Assembly (NCBI GenBank): GCA_016703545.1 | Contig: JADJBX010000006.1 | Location: 1-64,000 of the forward strand | Length of the DNA: 64,000 nt | Direction: 5' to 3' | DNA from: Candidatus Amarobacillus elongatus | GTDB lineage: Bacteria > Chloroflexota > Dehalococcoidia > Tepidiformales > Tepidiformaceae | Program-made: the position numbers and the translations under genes | The notes under the pieces: model-generated | What the model was told of the DNA's origin: nothing | The model's database searches: none | What the model saw: the letters and a program-made list of their open reading frames with translations, nothing else | In this document: positions 1 to 9,294 of the stretch, piece by piece | Layout: each line of letters begins with the position of its first letter | Position numbering within the stretch: the first letter of the stretch is position 1

Positions 1-20
1 ACTGCGCGCGGGGAGGGACC

Positions 21-1318
21 ATGGCCGATATTCGGGAACTTGCCGAGCAGCTCTGGACGGGCGCGATCACGACGCACCAGGCGCACCCCATCGCCGCGGA
101 TTTCCGCGATGGGCAGGAGATCGACGATGGCCTCCTCTATTACAAGGGGATCGCCAGCGCCAACACGCTCGATACCGGCGACGGGCTCGTCATGCTCGAT
201 ACCGGCGCCGTCAACGACACCGGCAGCTGCACCGCGTCGTTCGCGCCTGGCGGCCCGAAGCGCCCCTCGCCGCGGCCGTGTTTTCGCACCACCACGTCGA
301 CCACATCTTCGGCGTCGGGCCCTTTGAGCAGGAGGCGCGGGAGCGCGGCCAGCGAGCGCCGCTGGTGTATGGCCACGCCGCCATCCCCACGCACTTCGAC
401 CGCTACAAGAAGACGCTCGGCTGGAACACCGCGATCAACACGCGCCAGTTCGCCATCCCCATGGAGCGGTTCCGCTGGCAGGAGCAGTACCGCTACCCGG
501 ACGTCACGTACGAAGGCCGGCTGACGTTCCGCAGCGGCGAATGCACCTTCGAGCTGCACCACACGCGCGGCGAAACCGAGGACGGCACCTGGACGTGGGT
601 CCCCGAGCGCAGGATCCTCCATCCCGGCGACCTCTTTATCTGGGCCGTGCCGAACGCGGGCAACCCGCAGAAGGTGCAGCGCTTCGCGGGCGAGTGGGCC
701 GCCGGGCTGCGCGAGATGGCCGCGCTCGGCGCCGAGACCATGCTCCCGGGCCACGGCTTCCCCATCTTCGGCGCCGACCGCATCCGGCAGGCGCTCACCG
801 ATTCGGCCGAGCTCCTGGAGAGCATCGAAGGGCAGGTGCTCGCGCTCATGAACCAGGGCGTCACGCTCGATACCGTCCTGCATTCGGTCGAGTACCCGGC
901 GCACCTGCTGGAAAAACCGTACCTGCAGCCCGTGTACGACGACCCCCAGTTCCTCGTGCGGAACGTATGGCGGCTGTACGGCGGCTGGTGGGATGGCGAA
1001 CCCGATAACCTGCTGCCGGCGCCCCGGGCCGAGCAGGCGCGCGAATGGGTCGCGCTCGCGGGCGGGCTCGATGCCGTGATGACGCGTGCGAACGCGCTCC
1101 TCGCGGAGGGCAACCTGCGGCTCGCGTGCCACCTCGCGGAGTTCGCCGTGCTCGCCGAGCCGGGTTCGAAGGCCGCCCACGAGCTGCGCGCCGAAGCGTT
1201 CGGGCGCCGCGCGAAGCTCGAACCGTCGTCGATGGCGCGCAACATCCTCAATCACGCCGCGCTCTCCAGCGCCCAGGGCGTTCGCGACCTCGCGAGCGAG
1301 TACGTGCGCCGGGCGTAA
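21..1318 (+). pseudogene. Alkylsulfatase-like MBL-fold hydrolase, frameshifted
   Basis: The start (ATG at 21, preceded by GGGAGG) opens a frame reading through an MBL-fold beginning (LDTGAVNDT) to about position 221. The rest of the protein continues in another frame up to 1318. That second frame holds the metal motif HHHVDH, of the HxHxDH type, and a C-terminal stretch NVWRLYGGWWDGEPDNLLP typical of the alkylsulfatase dimerisation domain. Adding one C near 222-224 would join the frames into one protein of about 432 residues (NDTGQLHRVVRAW). The family hydrolyses alkyl sulfates or related esters using two zinc ions; the substrate here is unknown. The downstream part could be misread as a separate gene from a GTG at 278, but that would lack the first strands of the fold. 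Either a recent mutation or a sequence error. Confidence 0.8.
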
Positions 1319-1510
1319 TTGGCGTCATGAACTGTCGCCGGACGGCACCCCAGGGACGCGCGGGGGCTGTCCGGAACCGGGGCCACAGTGTCGTGGCGGG
1401 CGCCTGCAGCGAAAAGCGAACGGCCGTTCAGGTTTCAACCTGTCGAACTTTGACGTGACAACGCCCGTCGCCTCTTCCCTCTCCCGCGTGCGCTCGCTAG
1501 TGTGGCCCAA

Positions 1511-2122
1511 ATGACAGGTGTAGCCGGTGTAATCGAAGCGGGGACGGGTGAGGCGGAACCGGAGGGGCGGCTCGCGCGGCGCAAGGCACGGACGCGCGCG
1601 GCCATTCTCGGCGCCGCCAGCACCCTCTTTCGCGAACAGGGGTTCGACCAGACGTCCATCCAGCAGATCGCCGAGGCGGCCGAAACCGGCGTCGGGACGG
1701 TCTATGGGTACTTCGCCTCGAAGGAAGAGGTGCTGCGCGCCGTCCTCGAGGAGCATTCCGCCGAGGCCGTCGCGCGCTACGAAGCCGCCGTCACCTCCGA
1801 TACAGCGGCCATCGAGCGGCTCTGCCTCGCGCTCGCGACCCTCGGGGAGTACATCGCCGAGCATCGCACGGTGCTCGCCTCGGGCTTCCTTCGCGGCGTC
1901 GCGCAGCACGGCTCCACGCGCTGGGTCGAAAAGAGCATTTCGCACTTTCTGCGCGAAGGGATCGAACGCGGCGAAATCCGCCCTATCCCCGTTGAGGCGA
2001 CCGCGCGCATGCTCGTCGGCACCGTGACGGTGGCGAGCCTCGAACTCGGGCCATGGCGCGAAGGCGAGCCGGGCAGCCTCGACGGCATCATCGCCGCGGT
2101 CCGCGCCCTGCTCGCCTCCTGA
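1511..2122 (+). CDS. TetR/AcrR-family transcriptional regulator
   Basis: About 203 residues. The N-terminal helix-turn-helix is clear: an arginine-rich lead (RRKARTRAAIL), then SIQQIAEAAETGVGTVYGYF, the classic TetR recognition helix with Y-x-YF, followed by SKEEVLRAV. The C-terminal half is the variable ligand-binding helical domain, so no ligand can be named. I chose the ATG at 1511; a GTG nine bases earlier (1502) is possible and neither has a good ribosome site. The gene converges on the acyl-CoA carboxylase with 13 bases between stops. It could regulate fatty-acid genes, as many TetR proteins do, but that is only inference from position. Confidence 0.88.
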   Translation: MTGVAGVIEAGTGEAEPEGRLARRKARTRAAILGAASTLFREQGFDQTSIQQIAEAAETGVGTVYGYFASKEEVLRAVLEEHSAEAVARYEAAVTSDTAAIERLCLALATLGEYIAEHRTVLASGFLRGVAQHGSTRWVEKSISHFLREGIERGEIRPIPVEATARMLVGTVTVASLELGPWREGEPGSLDGIIAAVRALLAS

Positions 2123-2135
2123 CGCGCCGGATCGC

Positions 2136-5100
2136 CTACCAGGCGTCGACGGCGGCGCGCTTCTTCCCCGTGCGCGGCTCCGGTGGACGGATGCTCGCCA
2201 GCAGGTTCGCCATCCAGTAGCGCGTGTCCGCCGGGTCGATGGTGTCGTCGATGCCGAAGACGGCCGCGTTGTTGATCGCCTTGCCGCGTTCGTAGGCGCG
2301 CGCGACCATCTCCTCGTACTTCGCCCGGCGCTCGATGGGGTCCTCGATGGCGGCGAGTTCGTCCCGGTAGCCGAGCTTCACGGAGCCCTCGAGCCCCATG
2401 CCGCCGAATTCGCCAGTCGGCCATGAGACCGTGAAGTAGGGCGTGCGGTACGAGCCGCCGGCCATCGCGATCGCCCCCAGGCCGTACGCCTTGCGGATGA
2501 CGACCGTGAAGAACGGGGTCGAAAGGTTCGCGCCGATGACGAACATCCGGCTCGAATGGCGCACGAGCGCGGTCTTCTCGATCTCCGGCCCGACCATGAT
2601 CCCCGGGGTGTCGCAGAGGAACAGGATGGGGATGTCGAAGGCGTCGCAGAGCTGCATGAAGCGCGCGCCCTTGTCGGCGGCGTCGGCATCGATGGCGCCA
2701 CCGAGGTGCATCGGGTTGTTCGCGATGATGCCCACGGGGCGGCCTTCGATGCGGATGAAGCTCGTGACCATGCCGTGTCCGAACCCACGCCGTAGCTCCA
2801 GCACCGAGCCCACGTCGGCGAGCGTCTCGATCACGCGGCGGATGTCGTACACGCGCAGGCGGTTTTCGGGGACGATGGCGCGCATCTGGCGCTGGTCCGG
2901 CGCCTCCCACTCGCGCACCCGGCCCTGGAAGTAGGAGAGGTACTGCTTCGCGACCTTCACGGCCTCGGCCTCGTCCTTCACGAGGATGTCGACGACGCCG
3001 TTCGGCACCTGGATGGACATGGGGCCGATCTCCTCGGGAGCGAAGATGCCGAGCCCGCCGCCTTCGATCATCGCCGGGCCGCCCATGCCGATGTTCGAAC
3101 CCTTGGTCGCGATGATGACGTCGCAGCAGCCGAGGAGCGCCGCGTTGCCGGCGAAGCAGCGCCCGGAGGTGATGCCAACCATCGGCACGAGCCCGCTGAG
3201 CTGGGCGAAACGGGCGAAGGTGCGCGTGCCGCCGCCGCCTTCGGTATCGCCGGGCCGCCCGCCGCCACCCTCGGCGAAGAGCACGAGCGGCAGCCGCGCG
3301 TGCTGGGCGACGTCGATCATGCGGTCGGTTTTGGCGTGGTTACGGCCGCCCTGGGTGCCCGCGAAGACGGTGTAGTCGTACGACATCACGGCGCAGCGCG
3401 ACGCGGGCTCGTCGAAGAGGTCGCCGTTGATGCGCCCCACGCCGGTGATCATGCCGTCGGCCGGGCTCTTCTGGATGAGCTCTTCCTTCGAACGCCGGGC
3501 GGCCTGCGCCGCGAGCACGAGCGGTCCGTACTCCACGAAGGTGCCGTCGTCGACGAGGTCATAGACGTTCTCGCGGGCGGTGCGCTGGCGGGTGCGGCGG
3601 CGCCGCGCGACGGCCTCGGGACGCGCCTCGTCCAGCGTCAGGCGATGTCGTTCGAGCACCTCACCGAGGTCCGGGCGGATGGCATCGAGGTCGATCACTT
3701 CCTCGCCCACGGCATCGCCGCCCTCGATTTCCGCTTCCTCTATATGGACGAGCGGCGAGCCTTCGAAGACGGCGTCGCCGGGGGCCACGGCGATGTGCCG
3801 GATGTGGCCACTGACGGGCGCGGTGATGACGTGCTCCATCTTCATGGACTCCATCACCAGAACCTGCTGTCCCTTGCGGATGATGTCGCCCTCGGCCACG
3901 GCGATGGACACGATCGTGCCCTGGAGCGGCGCATCGAGGACCGATTCCCCGGCGATCGGCGCGACATCAGCTGTCGTGTCACGCGCGGCCTCCGCCGCTG
4001 CCTTGCCGTGCGCGAGCACCGCAAGGGGGTCGAAGGTGTCCACCTTCGCACCCGCGAGGCCGCTGCGCTGGGGCGTGGCCACCGGCGCCTCCGCGAACAG
4101 CCGCGGGTGGCCGGCGTGCTCGGCGAAGAGCTCCGCGGCGTGCTCGTCGATGAAATGGGTGTGAATCCGGTCTTCCACGAACTCCGGGTGCCGCAGCAGG
4201 CCCTGGAGGAACGGGATGTTCGTCGCGAACCCTTCGACCCGGAATTCGCACAGTGCCCGGTAGGCGCGCGCCGCCACATCCGCCATGCGCGCCGATGGGG
4301 ACGCGACAATGACCTTCGCGAGCAGGGAGTCGTAGAGCGGGCTGGTGGTGTAGCCCGCGTACCCGAACGTATCGACGCGCACCCCCTTGCCGGCGGGCGG
4401 GTCGAAGGCGGTGAGGGTGCCGCCGGTCGGGCGCGTGGCGCCGTCGGCGGTGATCGTTTCCATGTTGACGCGCAGCTGGATCGCGGCGCCGCGTGGCGCG
4501 GGGATCGCCTCCTGCGCCAGGCCGAGGTCCGCCAGCGTCTCGCCGGCGGCGATACGCAGCTGCGCCACCACCAGGTCGACGCCCGTCACCTCCTCCGTGA
4601 CCGTGTGCTCGACCTGCAGTCGCGCGTTCGCCTCGATGAAGGCGAAGCGCTGCGCCGTTCCCGGCACGGGGTGGGATTCGACCAGGAACTCGAACGTCCC
4701 GAGGCTTTCGTAGCCCGCCTCCTTGGCCATGCGCACGGCCGCCTCCGTGAGCCGCGCCCGCGTGTCCGGCGAAAGGCCGGGGCTGGGCGCGATCTCCACG
4801 AGCTTCTGGTGGCGACGCTGGATCGTGCACTCACGCTCCCACAGGTGGCTGACAGCACCTGTCGCGTCACCCACCACCTGGACCTCGATGTGGCGTGCGT
4901 TCGGGAAGCGCTCCTCGACATAGACGGCGGGATTGCCGAAGGCGGCCTTCGCCTCGGACTGGCAGCGGGCGTAGAGCTGATCGAGGTCGGCTTCGTGCTC
5001 GACGATGCGCATGCCACGGCCGCCGCCGCCCGCAATCGCCTTGATGACCATGTGCCGCCCTTCGAGGGAGCGGAAGAACGCGCGCGCCTCCTCGAGGGTG

Positions 5101-5513
5101 ACGGGGGCGAAGGCGCCGGGGAGCACGGGTACCCCCATGCGCCGGGCGAGGTCCCGCGCGCGGGCCTTGTCCCCGAAGAGCTCGAGGTGCTCGGCGCGCG
5201 GCCCGACGAAGGTGAGGCCGGCGGCCTGGCAGGCGCGCGCGAAGTCGGCGTTCTCGCTGAGGAAGCCGTACCCGGGGTGAACGGCGTCGCAGCCCGCATC
5301 GAGGGCGGCCTGCACGACCTGCGCGATATCGAGGTAGGCGCTGGCGCCGCGGCCCTTCAGGGGGCGGGCGTCGTCGGCCCGCAGAACGTGCAGGGAGCGT
5401 GAATCATCCTCCGAATAGATGGCGACGGTGCGCATGCCGAGCTCGGCGGCGGCGCGGGCGATGCGGACGGCGATTTCACCACGATTGGCGATGAGCAGGG
5501 ACGGCAGTGGCAC
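2136..5513 (-). CDS. Single-chain biotin-dependent acyl-CoA carboxylase (BC-BCCP-CT fusion)
   Basis: One polypeptide of about 1125 residues carries all three functions of a biotin carboxylase system. Residues 1-450 are biotin carboxylase (LIANRGEIAVRIARA, ATP-grasp loop KAIAGGGGRGM, RLQVEHTVTEEVTG). Around 530-600 is the biotin carrier with VMESMKMEHV; the biotinylated lysine codon is at 3840-3842. About 620 to the end is the carboxyltransferase domain. This order and size match the long-chain acyl-CoA carboxylase (LCC) type known from actinobacteria and others, which carboxylates acyl-CoAs to malonyl-type products. The start is GTG at 5513, with GGAGGAG just upstream; an in-frame GTG at 5525 lies before that site and is less likely. 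Chain-length preference cannot be read from the sequence. Confidence 0.93.
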   Translation of the reverse strand: MPLPSLLIANRGEIAVRIARAAAELGMRTVAIYSEDDSRSLHVLRADDARPLKGRGASAYLDIAQVVQAALDAGCDAVHPGYGFLSENADFARACQAAGLTFVGPRAEHLELFGDKARARDLARRMGVPVLPGAFAPVTLEEARAFFRSLEGRHMVIKAIAGGGGRGMRIVEHEADLDQLYARCQSEAKAAFGNPAVYVEERFPNARHIEVQVVGDATGAVSHLWERECTIQRRHQKLVEIAPSPGLSPDTRARLTEAAVRMAKEAGYESLGTFEFLVESHPVPGTAQRFAFIEANARLQVEHTVTEEVTGVDLVVAQLRIAAGETLADLGLAQEAIPAPRGAAIQLRVNMETITADGATRPTGGTLTAFDPPAGKGVRVDTFGYAGYTTSPLYDSLLAKVIVASPSARMADVAARAYRALCEFRVEGFATNIPFLQGLLRHPEFVEDRIHTHFIDEHAAELFAEHAGHPRLFAEAPVATPQRSGLAGAKVDTFDPLAVLAHGKAAAEAARDTTADVAPIAGESVLDAPLQGTIVSIAVAEGDIIRKGQQVLVMESMKMEHVITAPVSGHIRHIAVAPGDAVFEGSPLVHIEEAEIEGGDAVGEEVIDLDAIRPDLGEVLERHRLTLDEARPEAVARRRRTRQRTARENVYDLVDDGTFVEYGPLVLAAQAARRSKEELIQKSPADGMITGVGRINGDLFDEPASRCAVMSYDYTVFAGTQGGRNHAKTDRMIDVAQHARLPLVLFAEGGGGRPGDTEGGGGTRTFARFAQLSGLVPMVGITSGRCFAGNAALLGCCDVIIATKGSNIGMGGPAMIEGGGLGIFAPEEIGPMSIQVPNGVVDILVKDEAEAVKVAKQYLSYFQGRVREWEAPDQRQMRAIVPENRLRVYDIRRVIETLADVGSVLELRRGFGHGMVTSFIRIEGRPVGIIANNPMHLGGAIDADAADKGARFMQLCDAFDIPILFLCDTPGIMVGPEIEKTALVRHSSRMFVIGANLSTPFFTVVIRKAYGLGAIAMAGGSYRTPYFTVSWPTGEFGGMGLEGSVKLGYRDELAAIEDPIERRAKYEEMVARAYERGKAINNAAVFGIDDTIDPADTRYWMANLLASIRPPEPRTGKKRAAVDAW

Positions 5514-6298
5514 GGGCTCCTCCACCGGCGGCGGCCGGCGAGGAAGTATGGCCCGTGCCGCCGTGGCGATCGATAGCGGCTCGTAGAGGGGCCAATTCGA
5601 AAGGGAAGGCGGATCTTCCTTTACGTCGAAGCCATGCGTGGCCGGGCTGTTATGTGGGAGCTTCCCACGGCAATGACTATGTAACGCAGATCTCCGTCAA
5701 AGGGCCGAGGAATATGACGTGGAGTCGTGGATCCGGCGAGTTTTAGTACCCGGTTGGGAACCTCCTGGCCCCCCTCCAGTCACCGGTGGTGACGGCCGGG
5801 CAACGCAGTCTCCACCGCTCCGAAAGCGGATTATTGTCGTACGGAGATTCGTGAACCGGGTCACAGTGACGGGTGGGTGAATGTGAGGTGCTCAACGATC
5901 GCGGTCGCCGAACCGTTGTTTTGCAACCTGCACGTAAAAAACCGGTTGACGTGAGTGGCCGCCCGGTTGCATCCTTCTTCGTGTCGCGACGTAAAGTCGC
6001 AGTTGACCTGGAGAAAGCACTGACGAACCCCTTTGCGGGCGCAACCGCAAAGGGGGGGACGCCGGGAGGGCGGTGTGGCAACCGCGAACGACGACCGGGC
6101 CTGACAGCCATGATCGTCGGCGGCAGGGGGGTTCCTCTTCAATCAGGGACCACCCTGAAACTTTCTCTCCCAAGGCGGCCCGGGTAGCGAAGACACCCGG
6201 GATCACCATCGAAGCTTCGCGCGGGCCCCGGACGGGGCAGCGGCCAGGCGCCAGGCGGCGCCCCAAAGTGCGAAGAGCACAGGGAGAGAAAACCAGTC
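5514..6298. other. Long intergenic region with structured leader
   Basis: About 780 bases without a convincing gene, between the divergently read carboxylase and the TasA-like gene. Short frames here have no homology that I recognise and atypical codon use. The right half is rich in inverted repeats: an 11-bp perfect hairpin at 6028-6055, a 6-bp CGACGA/TCGTCG stem near 6087-6117, and CCCGGGT/ACCCGGG at 6179-6201. A TTGACG at 5946-5951 could be a -35 element but has no good partner. The layout suggests a long structured 5' leader for the secretion operon. Confidence 0.55.
6028..6055 (+). promoter_or_regulatory. Perfect 11-bp hairpin in the TasA-like gene leader
   Basis: CCCCTTTGCGG (6028-6038) pairs perfectly with CCGCAAAGGGG (6045-6055) around a GCGCAA loop, about 245 bases before the ATG at 6299. 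There is no T-run behind it, so it is not a normal intrinsic terminator. It may be part of a folded regulatory leader or a protein-binding site. I could not match the region to a known riboswitch class. Confidence 0.45.
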
Positions 6299-6856
6299 AT
6301 GATGCGCAAGATCTTCGGTGGCGCGATGGCCTTCTCGGTCGTCGGTGCCGTCCTCCTCGGCGGCGTTCTCGCGTGGCAGGCGTCTGACGCCGTTCACAGC
6401 CAGAACCAGGTTGGTGCTGGCGGCCTCGATGTCCGCATCGACACGAGCTGGCCGGACGCCAATGGCCCCGACGGCGTCATCATCGGGCCGAACGGCCACG
6501 AGACCGACGTTGCCCTCCTCGATGTGACGAACACGGGCACCTTCAACCTGAAGTTCGCCTGCACCGACTCGAACAACCCGGCCTCCTGCACCACGGGCAT
6601 CGTCGCCATCGACGAAGTGTCCCCGTCGGGCCTCCCGGATGAGACCACCTGCGGCAGCCAGAACTTCTATGGCTTCACGAAGTTCCACGGCGCGACCAAT
6701 GGCAACACGTTCCTCGCCCCGGCCCCGCAGACCGGCTCGCAGGCCGACGACGGCCTCAAGGTCGTCCTCGGCGTGAACGCCAACGCGCCGCTGTCCTGCC
6801 AGAACGACTGGGTCAGCTGGACCGCCGTTGTCCAGATGGTCACCGTCGGCAACTAA
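6299..6856 (+). CDS. SipW-dependent TasA/camelysin-like secreted protein
   Basis: 185 residues. The N-terminus has the shape of the signal peptides cut by SipW: a short basic start, a hydrophobic core (GGAMAFSVVGAVLLGGVLAW), then a small exported region leading to VGAGGLDVRID. That GG-L-D-V step is typical of the CalY/TasA family, whose members form extracellular fibres or act as surface proteases. The mature part is acidic with four cysteines that may pair outside the cell. The SipW-type peptidase follows 136 bases downstream with a hairpin in between, the usual partnership. A fibre-forming matrix role is inference. The start has two adjacent ATGs (6299, 6302) after AGGGAGAG. Confidence 0.8.
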   Translation: MMRKIFGGAMAFSVVGAVLLGGVLAWQASDAVHSQNQVGAGGLDVRIDTSWPDANGPDGVIIGPNGHETDVALLDVTNTGTFNLKFACTDSNNPASCTTGIVAIDEVSPSGLPDETTCGSQNFYGFTKFHGATNGNTFLAPAPQTGSQADDGLKVVLGVNANAPLSCQNDWVSWTAVVQMVTVGN

Positions 6857-6877
6857 TCTCGCCAAGGCGAACCAAAG

Positions 6878-6906
6878 CGACGGGGGCTCGATTCGAGCCC
6901 CCGTCG
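6878..6906 (+). terminator. Hairpin between TasA-like gene and signal peptidase
   Basis: Perfect 13-bp stem CGACGGGGGCTCG / CGAGCCCCCGTCG with an ATT loop, followed by a weak T/C stretch. Its place inside the two-gene unit suggests partial termination, giving more fibre protein than peptidase, or 3'-end stabilisation of the first message. Confidence 0.7.
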
Positions 6907-6992
6907 TCTCAACCGTCACTAAACCCGACTTCCCTTTACTTCTCTGCACGAGCGTGACGGCAGGGGCGTGACACCCGCCTCGCCACCGAGAG

Positions 6993-8558
6993 ATGGACAC
7001 TCGCATGAACCGACTTTCCTGGGGACTGGTGCGCGGCATTGTTTCGACCGCGTTCGGCATCGTCTTCGGGCTTTCGCTCGGAGCCTGCATCGTCGCCATC
7101 CTCGCGACCCGCTTCTTCGACTACTCCATCCTCACCGTCCAGTCCGACTCGATGAAGCCCGCGCTCGAGCGCGGCGACATCGTGGTCACCCGGCCGGTTG
7201 CCGCCCAGGACCTCCGCTCGGGCGACGTCGTCTACTTCACCGAACGCACCACGGGCCTCCCCTTCGTCCACCGCGTCGTCGCGATTCACCGCACCGTCAC
7301 CGAAATCCGCGACGGCAAGACGAACGAGCTCGTCGACGAGAACGTGAAGTACGGCTTCGTGACCAAGGGCGACGCCGCCCTCGTGGCCGATCCCGCCGAG
7401 GTGGGCGTCGATACGCTCCGCGGCGAGGCGTGGTTCTACGTGCCCAACGCCGGCATTCTCTCCGGCGACCTGCCCCTGCAGTGGGCGCTCCTCGGGTTCG
7501 CAGCCGTGACCGGCGCGACCTGGGTCGGGTGGGAGTTCTACAGCCGCCACACCCGCGCCGAAAAGGCGCGCCGCGCCCGCCGTGCCGCCGCGCGTGCTCG
7601 CCGTGGCAAGCCGCCCGCCGCCTCGGAAGGGCAGCAGACGCCGTCCGGCGGCTCCACGCAGGCGTCGATTGCGCGCTTCGTGCGCCGCGGCGGTGCCCGC
7701 ATCGCCAGTCTCGCTACCGCCGTTGTCGCGCTGTTCGCCGCCGTCGCCGCCCGCACCCTGCGCGCATGCGCGGCCGTTGGCTCCCGGGCTGCTGGCCTCC
7801 GTGCTCGCGCCGCCGCTGCCGAGCGCCGCGCCACGCGCCGCGGTATCCCTCGCGGCGCCACCCTCATCTTCCTGCTCCCCGCGATGATCTGGGTGGGCGC
7901 GATCTCCGTGATCCTCACGCGCAGCGCGGCCGCCACCCCAAACAACCGCTGGGACTCGCTGGCCTCGGCCAGTGGCGTCAACCGCGTGGGCCAGTGGGTC
8001 ACGCCGACGGTGCCGCCGCTCGTCCTGGTGCAGCCTCCGGCGACGCCGAGCCCGAGCCCGTCGCCCTCTCCCAGCCCGAGCCCGTCGCCGTCGCCGTCGC
8101 CCACCGCCACGGGGACGGGTACCGCGACGGGCACGGGCGGCGATAGCACGTCGACGCCGACGGGCACGCCCACCCCGCCGCCGCTCACCGCCACCCCGAC
8201 GCCCACGGCCACGGCGGTTCCGCCCACGCCGACCCTGGCGCCGACGCGCACCCCGACGCCCACCCCCACCGCGACGGCGACGCCGCGCACGAACCCCGGC
8301 GGCAGCTTCTCGGCGCCGACGCTCGTGCCGACGGCCACGCCCACCGCGTCGGCCACCGCCACGGCGACGCCCACAACCACGGCGACGCCGACCCCCTCCG
8401 CCACGGCGACCCCGTCGGCCACGGCCACGGCCTCGCCGACCGCGACCGCAACGCCTTCGCCTTCACCGACGGCGAGTGCGACGGCCACGGCGACCGAACA
8501 GCCCACCGCCACCGCGACGGCGACCGAGCAGCCGCCGACGGCCACAGCCACACCCTAG
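6993..8558 (+). CDS. sipW: SipW-type signal peptidase I with long Thr/Pro/Ala-rich tail
   Basis: 521 residues. The first 170 are an S26-type signal peptidase: membrane segment about 12-38, catalytic serine in QSDSMKP (Ser53), His93 in FVHRVV, and the aspartate region VTKGDAALVAD (127-133). A Ser/His pair instead of Ser/Lys is the SipW or ER type. A second membrane segment (about 165-180) and an Ala/Arg-rich stretch follow, then a third membrane segment (about 288-310). The last 175 residues are almost only Thr, Pro, Ala and Ser, reading PSPSPS then TATATP-like runs. SipW proteins are normally under 220 residues, so the tail is a large addition, probably a spacer across the cell envelope. The gene lies just after its likely substrate. 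Confidence 0.85.
   Translation: MDTRMNRLSWGLVRGIVSTAFGIVFGLSLGACIVAILATRFFDYSILTVQSDSMKPALERGDIVVTRPVAAQDLRSGDVVYFTERTTGLPFVHRVVAIHRTVTEIRDGKTNELVDENVKYGFVTKGDAALVADPAEVGVDTLRGEAWFYVPNAGILSGDLPLQWALLGFAAVTGATWVGWEFYSRHTRAEKARRARRAAARARRGKPPAASEGQQTPSGGSTQASIARFVRRGGARIASLATAVVALFAAVAARTLRACAAVGSRAAGLRARAAAAERRATRRGIPRGATLIFLLPAMIWVGAISVILTRSAAATPNNRWDSLASASGVNRVGQWVTPTVPPLVLVQPPATPSPSPSPSPSPSPSPSPSPTATGTGTATGTGGDSTSTPTGTPTPPPLTATPTPTATAVPPTPTLAPTRTPTPTPTATATPRTNPGGSFSAPTLVPTATPTASATATATPTTTATPTPSATATPSATATASPTATATPSPSPTASATATATEQPTATATATEQPPTATATP
8041..8555 (+). repeat. Low-complexity TPT/SPSP coding repeat
   Basis: Degenerate short-period coding repeat (units like CCGAGC and ACGGCGACG/GCCACG) giving the Pro-Ser and Thr-Ala-Pro tail of the signal peptidase. 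Unit sequence drifts while amino-acid composition is kept, as expected for a selected stalk. It is a likely site of length variation. Confidence 0.85.
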
Positions 8559-8580
8559 TTCACGGTTCCCGGCGCGCTTC

Positions 8581-8612
8581 ACGAGGCTGACCCACACCCG
8601 GGTCAGCCTCGT
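8581..8612. terminator. Bidirectional terminator, 13-bp perfect stem
   Basis: ACGAGGCTGACCC (8581-8593) and GGGTCAGCCTCGT (8600-8612) form a perfect stem around ACACCC, between two genes that converge. The stop codon of the minus-strand kinase-like gene (8603-8605) lies inside the right arm, so one element ends both units. Confidence 0.8.
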
Positions 8613-9205
8613 TCGGTTGTGTCTCGTTCCTCAGTTGGGGCCCCGGCATCGCCGGCCGCCGGGAGCCGCGCGTGCGCGAGGAATGCGCGCACGCCACGGG
8701 GCGAACGCAGCTCCACGACGCGCGCTGAGTGCGGGATCGATGCGATGTCCGCGGTCGTCTTCCGGGTGCCCTTGCGCCAGTTCGTGATCCCCCAGAGCAG
8801 CATCGAATCGCGCGTGAGGAGCGCCATGCGCAGGGACTCGCGGTTCACCCCCCAGAGCAGCTCGCGCCGCATCCCGCGGGTCAGCGTCCGGCGGACGAGC
8901 CGCGGGTACACGATCCGGAACGGCAATCGCAGGCGGACGACCGTGTCCGCACGCGGCAGGATGAGGTCGCGGACGGTGGCGTAGTTGCCTTCGATCACCC
9001 AGCCGCCCCGTTCGCGTTCGAGGATCTCGCTCACTGCCGCGCGAAATTCGTCGCGCGTGAGGTCGTTCCAGTTCGGCCGCGAATGGAATACCGCATCCAG
9101 TTCGACGACGGGCAGCCCGAGCCGGTGGCCCAGTTCGCGCGCGAACGTGGACTTGCCGGACCCAGACGGTCCGTACACGGCGACATGCGGGCCCACGTCG
9201 GTCAC
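8603..9205 (-). CDS. P-loop nucleoside kinase-like protein (FlaR/topology-modulation family)
   Basis: 200 residues. Walker A is GPSGSGKST near the start (residues 11-19), followed by LDAVFHSRPNWNDLTRDEF and GGWVIEGNY, the pattern of small adenylate-kinase-like proteins annotated as AAA ATPases or DNA topology modulation protein FlaR. A lid-like stretch with many arginines follows (VRRTLTRGMRRELLWGVNRESL). The real substrate of this family is poorly known. Starts at GTG 9205. Divergent from the PPOX gene. Confidence 0.75.
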   Translation of the reverse strand: MTDVGPHVAVYGPSGSGKSTFARELGHRLGLPVVELDAVFHSRPNWNDLTRDEFRAAVSEILERERGGWVIEGNYATVRDLILPRADTVVRLRLPFRIVYPRLVRRTLTRGMRRELLWGVNRESLRMALLTRDSMLLWGITNWRKGTRKTTADIASIPHSARVVELRSPRGVRAFLAHARLPAAGDAGAPTEERDTTERG

Positions 9206-9294
9206 GCGCGAGAGTGTACCGGCCGGGCCGAACGCGCGCCGCCCGCTCGCGGCTGCTCGAGCCCGCCGCTACAGTGCGCGCGGAGGGCCCGCAC

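Noticed and set aside
3300..5402. Open frame of 700 residues on the plus strand
   Set aside because: It lies antisense to the carboxylase, whose domains are clear; GC-rich DNA gives such shadow frames.
6001..6201. Cyclic-di-GMP-I riboswitch
   Set aside because: Only short words match (GGGACGC, GGTAGCG); the GCAAAC and AAAGCC core parts are missing.
8041..8555. CRISPR-like array
   Set aside because: Short-period coding repeat without spacers; belongs to the signal peptidase tail.
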